A stretch of DNA of 28,449 bases, from the NCBI GenBank assembly GCA_964496035.1, contig CAZBXI010000014.1, forward strand, positions 1-28,449, read 5' to 3'. Positions 21,117-28,449 of this stretch are shown here, one piece after another (the stretch's first letter is position 1; the number at the start of each line of letters is the position of its first letter). Source of the DNA: EX4484-217-1 sp964496035. Its GTDB lineage: Archaea > Thermoproteota > Thermoprotei_A > EX4484-217-1. Below the pieces are notes generated by a model. It was not told the origin of the DNA. It made no database searches and was given only the letters and a program-made list of their open reading frames with translations. The translations under genes and the position numbers were made by a program.

Positions 21117-22556
21117 CTACTCTCCAACGAGCCTTCTGAGGAGCGGATATGCTTCTAAAGCTCTCTCATACGCTATTATTTGATAGTACTGGTAAATTAT
21201 TCCTACAGCTAAAAGTATACCCATTCCGCCACCAAAAACCCCAAGTATGTGAGCCAGAGCTGCTATTGCTCCGACAATTATTGAGCTTAGTAATGCTAAT
21301 GGGTAAATGTATCTTGAAAGAAATGCTTCAAGAGCTTTAACAGAGCCTAACCTCATTCCGGGGATATTTAAGCCTGATTTAATAAGTTGTTCTGCTTGGT
21401 CTCTCGGACTCATACCGCTAACTTCAACCCACATTAGCCCAAATATTACTGCAGCAATAATTAAAAGAACCGTATATACTAGAACCCTTGTAGGTTCAGC
21501 TATTAAACCTAGGATACCTCTAGGTGGAGAGAGATAATATGCTAAACCACCTGTTGCAACTAACTGGTTTCTCTCATCTATGGTGAATGTGCCTAAAATG
21601 TTTAGGAAAACGTTACTATTGTCGCTATTGAACCTTGACCATATTATTCTAGCGAAGAATAGGTAGTCAGATATGAATATCATGAATAAGAGCACGGGTA
21701 TGTTTGCAACGTAAAGGAAGTTTAAGGGTATTTTAGACCTTATACCTCTATATCTTTGAATAGTAACTGGAATTTCTACTCTAACACCTTGTAAATATAT
21801 GAGAAGTAACATGAAGCTTAATGTTGCAACTAAACCTATTATGTCAGGTAATCCTTGTCTAATAACTATTTCAAGAATGTTGCCTGTAAATATTCTCGTG
21901 ATAAGTTCAGGTATTATGCCGAAATACGTTCCTGCACCACCTATTGCTGGCGCAATACTAAACATATCCCATGTAACAGTTTCAGCAACATTAGCTAAGA
22001 TAAATAAGGAAATCGCACTGCCTATTCCCCAACCTTTCTGCAGTAGTTCGTCGAAAAGTAAAACTATAATGCTAGCAATTACAAGCTGGGTTATGACAAG
22101 AACTTGCTGTGTAGGTGTTAATGGTATTCTTAATGCGCCACCTAGATTAGAAACTGCGTACGCTGTTGCCTCGACTATGGCTAAAATTATTGCTAAACCT
22201 TTTTGAGCTGCCGTAAATTTCTCTCTTTGCTCAGGATCTGTTAAGTCTAGTTCTATTATTTTTGCTCCTACGAGAACTTCTAAAACTATACCTGCTGTTA
22301 CAATGGGGCTTATACCTAACATCATTAATGTTCCAGTTCTCATGCCGAAAATAAGCGTGAAAACGCTTAGACCTAGTTCAGGGTTAATTATAGCCTCCGT
22401 GGGTATACCGTAAAGGTATACGTTACCCATTATAAGGAAAAGGAGTAGAACAAGACCTGTCCATCCGAATCTCTCATATAGTGATGGTCTACGCTCAGGT
22501 TTCTTAACTGAAGGCAGTATATACGCTATCTTCCCTAAAGCATCCATGAATCCCAT
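21117..22556 (-). CDS. secY: Preprotein translocase subunit SecY
   Basis: The channel subunit of the Sec61/SecY translocon in the cytoplasmic membrane. It has 479 residues and about ten hydrophobic segments, the family norm. The N-terminal FMDALGKIAYILPSVKKPER, the plug-region LGLSVFTLIFGMRTGTLMML, GIGSAISLFILANVAETVTW, the cytosolic loop VTIQRYRGIRSKIPLNFLYV and the C-terminal GMGILLAVGIIYQYYQIIAY are well conserved. It lies 38 bases after rpl15, at its usual place at the end of the spc operon. Confidence 0.97.
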   Translation of the reverse strand: MGFMDALGKIAYILPSVKKPERRPSLYERFGWTGLVLLLFLIMGNVYLYGIPTEAIINPELGLSVFTLIFGMRTGTLMMLGISPIVTAGIVLEVLVGAKIIELDLTDPEQREKFTAAQKGLAIILAIVEATAYAVSNLGGALRIPLTPTQQVLVITQLVIASIIVLLFDELLQKGWGIGSAISLFILANVAETVTWDMFSIAPAIGGAGTYFGIIPELITRIFTGNILEIVIRQGLPDIIGLVATLSFMLLLIYLQGVRVEIPVTIQRYRGIRSKIPLNFLYVANIPVLLFMIFISDYLFFARIIWSRFNSDNSNVFLNILGTFTIDERNQLVATGGLAYYLSPPRGILGLIAEPTRVLVYTVLLIIAAVIFGLMWVEVSGMSPRDQAEQLIKSGLNIPGMRLGSVKALEAFLSRYIYPLALLSSIIVGAIAALAHILGVFGGGMGILLAVGIIYQYYQIIAYERALEAYPLLRRLVGE

Positions 22557-22594
22557 TTCCCATCATCCGCGCTTGAGCTGTGATTTAGCGGGGG

Positions 22595-23041
22595 TTATTT
22601 CTTAACTATTTCTACTATGCCGCCAGCTTTTTCTATTTTTTTCTTAGCTAATTCCGTTATTAACCTTGTTATTACTTTCAGTTTTTTAGTTACTTTTCCT
22701 CTCCCCGTAACCTTATTGTAGCCTAAGTCTAGAACATTTACTGTTATGTATCCCTCTTCAACTTTGGCTAATCCTTCTTTTAGGAGTTTATCTGCTATTT
22801 CATCTAATTCTCCAACATTAATTTCCCTAATACCTAGAACGATTTGAGGGGCTCTAGTAAATCCTCTTTTGCCAAAATAGTTTGGAGCGTATTTTACAAC
22901 CCAGCTCCACTTATGCTTATGCATACCTGCAGCTCCGAAACCTCCCCTGCTCCCAGATTTTCTATGCTGACCTATTCTACCATAGCCGTGGCTCCTATTT
23001 CCTCTAAGTTTTCTTGACTTTTTCCTTCTCCTTACAACCAT
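22595..23041 (-). CDS. rpl15: Ribosomal protein L15
   Basis: A 50S protein of 148 residues, archaeal L15/L27a form. The basic, Gly-rich start RRRKKSRKLRGNRSHGYGRI, then GQHRKSGSRGGFGAAGMHKH and WVVKYAPNYFGKRGFTRAP is diagnostic. VLDLGYNKVTGRGKVTKKLK lies in the C-terminal half. The ATG is 11 bases after the rpl30 stop. Confidence 0.97.
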   Translation of the reverse strand: MVVRRRKKSRKLRGNRSHGYGRIGQHRKSGSRGGFGAAGMHKHKWSWVVKYAPNYFGKRGFTRAPQIVLGIREINVGELDEIADKLLKEGLAKVEEGYITVNVLDLGYNKVTGRGKVTKKLKVITRLITELAKKKIEKAGGIVEIVKK

Positions 23042-23052
23042 TATGTATCGCC

Positions 23053-23532
23053 TTAAATCATCTTCTTAAGTAGTTCGTTTATCTTTTCCCCTCTATATCC
23101 TGTCTCCCCTCCAGCTCCAAAGGGTCTCTTTACTGTTCCTTTAAATCCTCCTCTCGGTGGATGCATTCTAAATACTGGCTTGACTAAGTTAGCTAGCTTG
23201 TTAAGCTTCAACTCCCCCTTAAGGAGTTTGTCAGCTAGTTCTTCAATACCTCCCGGAAGTTTTAGTTTTTCCTTAACATACTCGTCTGTTAGGGGTTTAT
23301 TGCCAGGTATTCTACCTCTTCTCCTTAAAAGCTCAATTAGTGTTTCTCTATCTATTTCTCCCCAAGTTATCCAGTCTTTCACTTTAAACAACATACCTTC
23401 TATGCCCGGATTATCCGAGTAAACTAGTACGCAATGGAATTTCTTATGTAATCTAAGAAGCTTAAGAGTGTATTCTATATCGTAAGGTGTATCGGGTATT
23501 CCTCGAAGTCTAATAACAGCATATAGTGGCAT
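23053..23532 (-). CDS. rpl30: Ribosomal protein L30
   Basis: A 159-residue archaeal L30 (eukaryotic L7-like, longer than bacterial L30). YAVIRLRGIPDTPYDIEYTL, LRLHKKFHCVLVYSDNPGIE, KVKDWITWGEIDRETLIELL and the C-terminal FRMHPPRGGFKGTVKRPFGA are conserved. It sits between rps5 and rpl15 with short gaps. Confidence 0.97.
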   Translation of the reverse strand: MPLYAVIRLRGIPDTPYDIEYTLKLLRLHKKFHCVLVYSDNPGIEGMLFKVKDWITWGEIDRETLIELLRRRGRIPGNKPLTDEYVKEKLKLPGGIEELADKLLKGELKLNKLANLVKPVFRMHPPRGGFKGTVKRPFGAGGETGYRGEKINELLKKMI

Positions 23533-23537
23533 AGACT

Positions 23538-24176
23538 TTAACCTCTAGCCCAGTCTTCCGGTGTAACTATTTTATAAGTCATTTTTAATGCATTATAAAC
23601 TGCCATAGCGAAGTTATATGATGTTCTTGTTTCCCCACGTGTATGCGACCAAATGTCTTTTACACCAGCATATTTCAAAACTTTCTTACCTATATCACCT
23701 ATAACGAGTCCTGTGCCCTTAGGTGCAGGTTTAAGTACAACCTCGACACTTCCGCTTTTCCCTCTAACTGTGAAGGGTAAGGAGTGTGGTTCTCCACAAC
23801 GGCATTCCCAGCTTCCGCAGCCTCTTTTAACAGGAATTATTTTTAATTTAGCATCTTGGATTGCTTTCTGTATTGCGAAGCGAAGTTGTCTAGCTTTCCC
23901 TGCGCCTATACCTACATAGCCGTCCATATTCCCTATAACGACTATTGCTTTAAACCTTGTCATTTCTCCTGCATCTGTTTGTTTTTGGACAATACCTATG
24001 TCTATTACTTCATGTTTTAAATCGGGCATAAGGTAATCTACTATTTCCGGTTCTGTTATTCTAAGATTTGATTCAAATATTTCATCTAGTGAAACTATTT
24101 TACCTTCCTTAACCATTCTACCTACTTTGGTTCTGGGTTGCCATTCTTCAATTGAAGGTAGGGAACTTGTGCTCAT
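23538..24176 (-). CDS. rps5: Ribosomal protein S5
   Basis: A 30S protein affecting decoding fidelity, 212 residues. The N-terminal EEWQPRTKVGRMVKEGKIVS is archaeal. The double-stranded RNA-binding part is QKQTDAGEMTRFKAIVVIGN then GYVGIGAGKARQLRFAIQKA. The basic VKRGCGSWECRCGEPHSLPF and APKGTGLVIGDIGKKVLKYA complete it. It follows rpl18 after 12 bases. Confidence 0.97.
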   Translation of the reverse strand: MSTSSLPSIEEWQPRTKVGRMVKEGKIVSLDEIFESNLRITEPEIVDYLMPDLKHEVIDIGIVQKQTDAGEMTRFKAIVVIGNMDGYVGIGAGKARQLRFAIQKAIQDAKLKIIPVKRGCGSWECRCGEPHSLPFTVRGKSGSVEVVLKPAPKGTGLVIGDIGKKVLKYAGVKDIWSHTRGETRTSYNFAMAVYNALKMTYKIVTPEDWARG

Positions 24177-24188
24177 GGTTTACCACGT

Positions 24189-24809
24189 TTAGCTAGCTTT
24201 TTCACCTTTTAAGACATGGGAATAGTCTTTTAAGATTTTAAGCTTTACTTCTTCAAAATGTTTAGGTAGTTCTTCAGGAGACAAATTGTTTTTTAAATAT
24301 TGTGAGAAGTGTTTAGCATAGAATTCAGGGTTTTCTTCACGTAGGGTTTTAGCCCACTTAGCTATATGTTCTCCTCTAATACGGTCTTCTGATGGAAGTA
24401 TTTCGGGACTATGAGGTATTTTTAAACCTGCATCCAAAGCACCCTTAAGTACTGCGAAAACTCTGGCACCTTTTGTCGCTCTATGTAATCCTATGTCGAG
24501 TATTACTTCTGTTATACCTTTTTCTCTAGCTCTTAAACCAGCTAATAACCCTGTTAGATATGCTGCAGGGGTGTTATCTGTAGAAGCTTTCCATCCGTAA
24601 AGTTTCCTCAATTCTATGCTGTGGGCAGAAGTTAGCACTATATCTCCTTGAGGAGCAAACTTTATTATTTGAGCTATAATGTACCTTAGAGTTTTTCTAG
24701 CTACTAATCTTAGCTTCTTAGATAAGACCATGCGATAGCGCTTATAATAGTTTGTTTTCCCTTCTCTTCTTCTCCTATACTTTACCTTATACCTTGGCCC
24801 CCTAGCCAT
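24189..24809 (-). CDS. rpl18: Ribosomal protein L18
   Basis: A 5S rRNA-binding protein of 206 residues (archaeal L18/eukaryotic L5 form). PRYKVKYRRRREGKTNYYKR, VLSKKLRLVARKTLRYIIAQ, YLTGLLAGLRAREKGITEVI and LDAGLKIPHSPEILPSEDRI are characteristic. It follows rpl19e after 7 bases. Confidence 0.97.
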   Translation of the reverse strand: MARGPRYKVKYRRRREGKTNYYKRYRMVLSKKLRLVARKTLRYIIAQIIKFAPQGDIVLTSAHSIELRKLYGWKASTDNTPAAYLTGLLAGLRAREKGITEVILDIGLHRATKGARVFAVLKGALDAGLKIPHSPEILPSEDRIRGEHIAKWAKTLREENPEFYAKHFSQYLKNNLSPEELPKHFEEVKLKILKDYSHVLKGEKAS

Positions 24810-24816
24810 ACTTAAT

Positions 24817-25266
24817 TCACATCCTTTCCTTCACTAATTCCCTAATGTAGTTTCTAAGTTGAGCAACGGAATCGAAAACTCCTCCCTTAATTAGCCTGTA
24901 TATTTTCCTATATTCTTTCGGTGTTATTACTCCTCTCTCCTTAAACTTTCTAAGTTCTTTTCTTAGAGCCCTAACTTTCATCATCCACTGTTCTTTTCTA
25001 GAAACCTTAGAGTACTTACCGCCTTTTCTGTGGCCGGGACCTCTTCTTCTACCTTTCTTTCTCTTTTCATGTCTTATTCTCCATCTAGCTCTGCTATTGG
25101 AATGTTCGGGTTTAGCTCTTATTATTCCGTCTTTAATGAGCTTCCTAATATCCTCCTTAGTTATTGCTGCTTCTACTCTATCGTAAGCTTCGGGATCAAT
25201 CCATACTCTACTTTCGCCTACGCCTAGGATTTCTGCTGCTAACCTTTTCTGCAAGCTTAAATCCAT
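24817..25266 (-). CDS. rpl19e: Ribosomal protein L19e
   Basis: An archaeal/eukaryotic 50S protein, 149 residues, highly basic and helical. LSLQKRLAAEILGVGESRVW, then DGIIRAKPEHSNSRARWRIR, the Arg/Lys/Gly-rich loop RKKGRRRGPGHRKGGKYSKV and the long C-terminal helix ending IRELVKERM are all typical. It follows rpl32e after 10 bases. Confidence 0.97.
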   Translation of the reverse strand: MDLSLQKRLAAEILGVGESRVWIDPEAYDRVEAAITKEDIRKLIKDGIIRAKPEHSNSRARWRIRHEKRKKGRRRGPGHRKGGKYSKVSRKEQWMMKVRALRKELRKFKERGVITPKEYRKIYRLIKGGVFDSVAQLRNYIRELVKERM

Positions 25267-25276
25267 TTACTCTCAC

Positions 25277-25657
25277 CTACGGGTTAGCCACCTTTACTCC
25301 GAGTTGCTTAGCTTTCTCCAGTATTTCTGCTCTTTTTCTTCTACCTACAGTAGAGGCTATGTATACTATGTCTTTCTCCTTATCAACTTTTTCCAGTTCC
25401 TTAACGTTATGTACTATGACTATTCTCCTACCTGTTGGATGTAGTCCTCTTATAAGTTTTGGTCCGCGATAGCCTACGGAAACTACTGGAGGATATCCTT
25501 TAAGCTTTTGCCTCATTTTATTATCTATTCCTCTAGGTTTCCTCCAGACTTCATCGAATTTCGCGAATTTCCACCATAAATGCCTTAGGAACCTAGGTCT
25601 CTTTCTGTTCATTAAGTTTCTCAGTTTCAGTAGTCTCTTAAACTCGCTTTCACTCAT
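25277..25657 (-). CDS. rpl32e: Ribosomal protein L32e
   Basis: An archaeal/eukaryotic 50S protein, 126 residues. RKRPRFLRHLWWKFAKFDEV, WRKPRGIDNKMRQKLKGYPP, VSVGYRGPKLIRGLHPTGRR and VYIASTVGRRKRAEILEKAK match the family through its full length. Its start is a single base after the rpl6 stop. Confidence 0.97.
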   Translation of the reverse strand: MSESEFKRLLKLRNLMNRKRPRFLRHLWWKFAKFDEVWRKPRGIDNKMRQKLKGYPPVVSVGYRGPKLIRGLHPTGRRIVIVHNVKELEKVDKEKDIVYIASTVGRRKRAEILEKAKQLGVKVANP

Positions 25658-25658
25658 G

Positions 25659-26216
25659 CTACTCCTCCTCCATTACCCCTTTTTCGTAGATATATATCCC
25701 GTCCATGAAAACTCTTGGATCGTATTCTTTAACCCTAGCTACCCTCTCAATATTTGCTGCTGTTTGTCCCACATGCTCGATATCTATGCCTTCAACAATT
25801 ACATCATCACCTTCAACTCTAACAGTTACGTCATCTCCATAGATTTCCGTTATTCTTGGAGCTTTTTCCCCTAGGAAGTTTTCAATAATTATTTTCTTAC
25901 CTTGAACTTTAACTGAAATTGGGAAGTGTGAGTAAACTATTTTAAGCTTATACCTGTAACCTTTAGTTACACCTACGATCATGTTTTTAATGTGAGAAGC
26001 TATTGTACCTACACATGCTTTAACTTTTCTATTAGCGAAATATGTTTCAACAATAACCTTGCTATTTTCCTTTCTTAGAATTACTCGACGTATATGTGAA
26101 AAGTCTTTTACAAGCTCCCCTTTAGGGCCTTTAACCTTAACCTTCATACCAGATATTTCTACATCTACATTATCGGGGATATCTACTTCTTCGACGTAAT
26201 GTAGTATTTTAGGCAT
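25659..26216 (-). CDS. rpl6: Ribosomal protein L6
   Basis: A 50S protein near the factor-binding site, built of two similar domains. The ATG at 26216 gives 185 residues beginning MPKILHYVEEVDIP, with an AAGGGTG motif about 8-10 bases upstream. A GTG at 26228 is in frame but would overlap that motif. MKVKVKGPKGELVKDFSHIR, TIASHIKNMIVGVTKGYRYK, YSHFPISVKVQGKKIIIENF and the C-terminal QTAANIERVARVKEYDPRVF then MDGIYIYEKG are conserved. Confidence 0.96.
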   Translation of the reverse strand: MPKILHYVEEVDIPDNVDVEISGMKVKVKGPKGELVKDFSHIRRVILRKENSKVIVETYFANRKVKACVGTIASHIKNMIVGVTKGYRYKLKIVYSHFPISVKVQGKKIIIENFLGEKAPRITEIYGDDVTVRVEGDDVIVEGIDIEHVGQTAANIERVARVKEYDPRVFMDGIYIYEKGVMEEE

Positions 26217-26243
26217 TATTAAGCACACCCTTAGGCTGTGCTA

Positions 26244-26645
26244 CTAGTAAACGTAAGCTAAAACTATTCCTCCAATTCTCTTAGCTATTGCTTCCCTATG
26301 AGACATAACTCCTTGAGAAGTAGACAAGACGATTATCCCTATGTCTCTTGAGGGAAGATATTTTCTAAGCCACTCGGACATTTCGAGAAGTTCATGGTAT
26401 TTAACTGAAATTCGGGGTTTTATAACACCGCATTTATTTATTCTGCCTAGAAGTTGAACTTTTATTTTTCCCCATCTGCCATCGTCTATGTACTCAAATT
26501 CGCCAATGTAGCCCTCTTTCTGAAATACCCTTAAAACATTAGCTATGAGTTTGGAAGCAGGCATTATTACTGCCTCCTTTTTACCTCTAACTTCGTTATT
26601 CATTATTGTTGCTAAAGCGTTAGCTAAAGTGTCCATCATGACCAT
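26244..26645 (-). CDS. rps8: Ribosomal protein S8
   Basis: A primary 16S rRNA-binding and spc-operon protein. The ATG at 26645 gives 133 residues, the family length, beginning MVMMDTLANALATIMNNE. GGTGA lies 5 bases upstream. An in-frame GTG at 26654 overlaps that motif and is rejected. IKVQLLGRINKCGVIKPRIS, YLPSRDIGIIVLSTSQGVMS and HREAIAKRIGGIVLAYVY are canonical. Confidence 0.96.
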   Translation of the reverse strand: MVMMDTLANALATIMNNEVRGKKEAVIMPASKLIANVLRVFQKEGYIGEFEYIDDGRWGKIKVQLLGRINKCGVIKPRISVKYHELLEMSEWLRKYLPSRDIGIIVLSTSQGVMSHREAIAKRIGGIVLAYVY

Positions 26646-26655
26646 GGGGGTCACC

Positions 26656-26820
26656 CTAATTATACTTTCTAAAACCTATACTAACAGCTACTTCTCTGAA
26701 ACACTGCCTACATAGGTATAGTCCGTAACGCCTAATTATGGGTCCATGAGACCCGCATCTAATACAGACTCTGGAACCCTTACCGTACTTTCTCACTTTC
26801 GGTAGCTTGTACTTTGCCAT
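26656..26820 (-). CDS. rps14: Ribosomal protein S14, zinc-binding type
   Basis: A 54-residue 30S protein between rpl5 and rps8, easily missed because of its size. It begins MAKYKLPKVRKYGKGSRVC, with zinc ligands Cys19, Cys22, Cys37 and Cys40 (CIRC and CRQC), then HGPIIRRYGLYLCRQCFREV and ends IGFRKYN. ATG at 26820-26818 and TAG at 26658-26656. GGTGTGAAAC precedes the start, so the GGTG is 6 bases upstream. Length and motifs match archaeal S14 throughout. Confidence 0.96.
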   Translation of the reverse strand: MAKYKLPKVRKYGKGSRVCIRCGSHGPIIRRYGLYLCRQCFREVAVSIGFRKYN

Positions 26821-26834
26821 GTTTCACACCTACC

Positions 26835-27368
26835 TTAAATTATAGTTACACCAAACTCCTTAGATATAAATTCTATTGCTTCCTCTTTCGAAACTCGATG
26901 CCTTAGGGGAACATGTGATCTTGCCCTTCTTCTACGCATAACGCGGAATCCAGGTCTTTCAATAGTTACACAAACATCCATTCCGAAAATACCTATTTCA
27001 GGGTCGTATTTTACACCGGGTATGGAAATGTGTTCTTTAATGCCGAATGAGAAGTTTCCAAATTTATCAAAGCTTGAGGCTTTAATTCTCCTACCTACAG
27101 CATCGAAAGCTTTGTTTAGAAATTCTATTGCTCTCTTACCTCTTAAAGTAACCATCACGGCTATGTTTTCCCCTCTATGAATACCGAACTCCTTAATAGT
27201 TCTTCTAGCTTTTCTAGGAACAGGTTTTTGCCCCGTAAGCATTTCAAGAACTTTAGCTGCTTTTTGTAACCTATCTCCACTACCACCTACACCAATGTTC
27301 ACAGTTACCTTAGCTATCCTAGGTTTTAGCATAGGGTTTTTCATCCATTTTTCTTCGTAACTCATCAT
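26835..27368 (-). CDS. rpl5: Ribosomal protein L5
   Basis: A 5S rRNA-binding 50S protein that contacts P-site tRNA. The ATG at 27368 shares its A with the TAA of rps4e (TAATG) and has AAGGTG 7 bases upstream, giving 177 residues. An ATG at 27374 is too close to that motif. KNPMLKPRIAKVTVNIGVGG, then KPVPRKARRTIKEFGIHRGE, FGNFSFGIKEHISIPGVKYD, GIFGMDVCVTIERPGFRVMR and RRRARSHVPLRHRVSKEEAI are conserved archaeal L5. Confidence 0.97.
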   Translation of the reverse strand: MMSYEEKWMKNPMLKPRIAKVTVNIGVGGSGDRLQKAAKVLEMLTGQKPVPRKARRTIKEFGIHRGENIAVMVTLRGKRAIEFLNKAFDAVGRRIKASSFDKFGNFSFGIKEHISIPGVKYDPEIGIFGMDVCVTIERPGFRVMRRRRARSHVPLRHRVSKEEAIEFISKEFGVTII

Positions 27369-28126
27369 TACCATGCACCTTCAGGTAAGCTTATTTCAGG
27401 CTTATCTTTCCCTATAACAAATATGTAGTCTTGTATTGTTTGAAACCTATCTCCATTTTTATCTTCTAATGTTACGATGTTTCTTCTTCTCTTAAACATT
27501 TCAGTAATTTCAACTATTCTTCCAACCCTACCTACGTTTCTACCGTCCGTTACTATAGCTATTGAGCCTACTTCGAACCTGTAATGGTCAAGTATTTGTT
27601 GGTCTGGAATACTTATCTTCAGCACATCAAATGTTTTATAAACATCTTCTTCAGGGTTCGTAGGATCTGAAACTCTAATCAGAATGTTTCTTCCATCGTG
27701 TAGGTTTAGCTGTATATGTCCACCTTTTACTGTTGTTTTATTCTCTATTCTTGCGAGCTTATACTTCGCTTCTTCAGGGCTTATTTCATGGAGAATCATG
27801 TATTTTACAGGATAAGGTATTACTCTATAGAATTTATTTGTTTTAACTATTTCTAATACGTCCATTAAACCTACAGGGTACTTGTAATTCCTCCTAACTT
27901 TCCCATCAACTTTTATTTGTCCTTGAGCAATAATTTTTCTAGCTTCCCTAGCTGTTTTAGCGTAGCCTAATATGTCTCTAACAATTATTAGTAGTGGTAA
28001 GCATCTTTCTATGGGGTGAGGGCCTGGACTTGGTTTTACAACCCAGTGCCATTCCTTTCTAAGTATGGGCCAGAAAGCTGGTGCTGCATGTCTTGTTAAA
28101 TGTCTTGAACCACCCATTTTACCCAT
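27368..28126 (-). CDS. rps4e: Ribosomal protein S4e
   Basis: An archaeal/eukaryotic 30S protein, 252 residues. GSRHLTRHAAPAFWPILRKE opens it. An S4-type RNA-binding motif follows (REARKIIAQGQIKVDGKVRR, NYKYPVGLMDVLEIVKTNKF), then the central S4e domain and a C-terminal KOW motif (VTDGRNVGRVGRIVEITEMF). AAGGTGG lies 6 bases before the ATG, 2 bases after the rpl24 stop. It sits between L24 and L5 as in other archaea. Confidence 0.97.
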   Translation of the reverse strand: MGKMGGSRHLTRHAAPAFWPILRKEWHWVVKPSPGPHPIERCLPLLIIVRDILGYAKTAREARKIIAQGQIKVDGKVRRNYKYPVGLMDVLEIVKTNKFYRVIPYPVKYMILHEISPEEAKYKLARIENKTTVKGGHIQLNLHDGRNILIRVSDPTNPEEDVYKTFDVLKISIPDQQILDHYRFEVGSIAIVTDGRNVGRVGRIVEITEMFKRRRNIVTLEDKNGDRFQTIQDYIFVIGKDKPEISLPEGAW

Positions 28127-28128
28127 GT

Positions 28129-28449
28129 TTAACCACCTTCTTCAATTCCTTTTCTTCTTTCAACAATTTTCTTTCTGAATCTATCTGACAAGTCTGCTTT
28201 AGTTATAATGACCTTGGATGGATGTATTGGATAAAATCTTTCAGTACCATCAGCTTTCTTTACTGTAACACCCTCTACATATATCCTTATTTTCTTATAA
28301 TCTACTCGAACAACTTTACCTTCATGCCCTCTCCAGTCTCCTCTTACAATCTTCACCGTGTCTCCTCTTCTAATAGGTAGCCTTTTTATACCATGCTTTG
28401 CTTGAAGTTCTTCAGATAGTGGAGCGTTAAAGAATTTATGCCTTATATG
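28129..28449 (-). CDS. rpl24: Ribosomal protein L24 (5' end outside the window)
   Basis: A 50S assembly initiator (L26-like in eukaryotes). The frame is open to the right edge, giving the last 106 residues: RHKFFNAPLSEELQAKHGIK, then RLPIRRGDTVKIVRGDWRGH with the KOW motif, GKVVRVDYKKIRIYVEGVTV and HPSKVIITKADLSDRFRKKI. The homologue length suggests that only about 10-20 N-terminal residues are missing. A GTG at 28356 is internal to the conserved KOW sequence and is not the start. Confidence 0.95.
   Translation of the reverse strand, partial: HIRHKFFNAPLSEELQAKHGIKRLPIRRGDTVKIVRGDWRGHEGKVVRVDYKKIRIYVEGVTVKKADGTERFYPIHPSKVIITKADLSDRFRKKIVERRKGIEEGG

Noticed and set aside
28129..28356. rpl24 as a complete 75-residue gene starting at the GTG at 28356
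   Set aside because: The conserved L24 sequence (LPIRRGDTV and before) continues in frame to the window edge, so the gene is simply cut by the boundary.
1..28449. CRISPR arrays, insertion sequences, rRNA genes or phage genes
   Set aside because: No regularly spaced repeats, transposase motifs, terminal inverted repeats or rRNA-like GC-rich blocks were seen. The only mobile element is the intein.

Overview
The window is archaeal and AT-rich. It carries archaeal/eukaryotic-type ribosomal proteins (S4e, S28e, L7Ae, L14e, L18e, L19e, L24e, L32e, L34e), archaeal RNA polymerase subunits D and N, aIF5B, the archaeal isoprenoid set (isopentenyl phosphate kinase, type 2 IDI, GGPP synthase) and SecY. 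A small bulge-helix-bulge type intron in cbf5, a trait known mainly from crenarchaea, points to Thermoproteota in the broad sense, perhaps a deep branch because the ribosomal superoperons are nearly unbroken. The exact lineage cannot be told from this sequence. A run of exactly 100 N (17331-17430) shows that this is a draft scaffold.

Layout. 1-794: end of a membrane protein gene, then the wreck of a vapBC toxin-antitoxin pair. 795-5862: infB with an intein in its P-loop (+), ndk (-), rpl24e (-), rps28e (+), rpl7ae (-). This is the classic archaeal L7Ae-S28e-L24e-NDK-IF5B order, but with individual genes on alternating strands. 5863-12776 (-): MEMO, a mevalonate-kinase-position protein without kinase motifs, isopentenyl phosphate kinase, fni, GGPP synthase, a DUF2118-like protein and gltX, read as one run from a promoter near 12805. 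12843-17188 (-): rps13-rps4-rps11-rpoD-rpl18e-rpl13-rps9-rpoN-rps2. 17331-17450: assembly gap cutting through a class II tRNA gene (probably tRNA-Ser). 17491-28449 (-): rpl24-rps4e-rpl5-rps14-rps8-rpl6-rpl32e-rpl19e-rpl18-rps5-rpl30-rpl15-secY-adkA-rpl34e-cmk-rpl14e-cbf5-methyltransferase, the spc-type superoperon running into RNA modification genes.

Most of the window is translation machinery in tight operons (overlaps or gaps of a few bases). Starts are usually preceded by GGTG/GAGG Shine-Dalgarno motifs, and several are GTG or TTG. The points most worth a second look are: (i) a 32-nt intron splitting the codon of the catalytic Asp of Cbf5; (ii) a GHMP-kinase-like protein in the mevalonate kinase slot that has lost every recognisable kinase motif; (iii) a full-length intein with intact LAGLIDADG motifs inside the G1 loop of aIF5B; (iv) the order-preserving strand scrambling of the L7Ae-IF5B cluster; and (v) a hairpin with possible tandem G-A pairs in the rpl7ae leader, a candidate L7Ae autoregulatory site.
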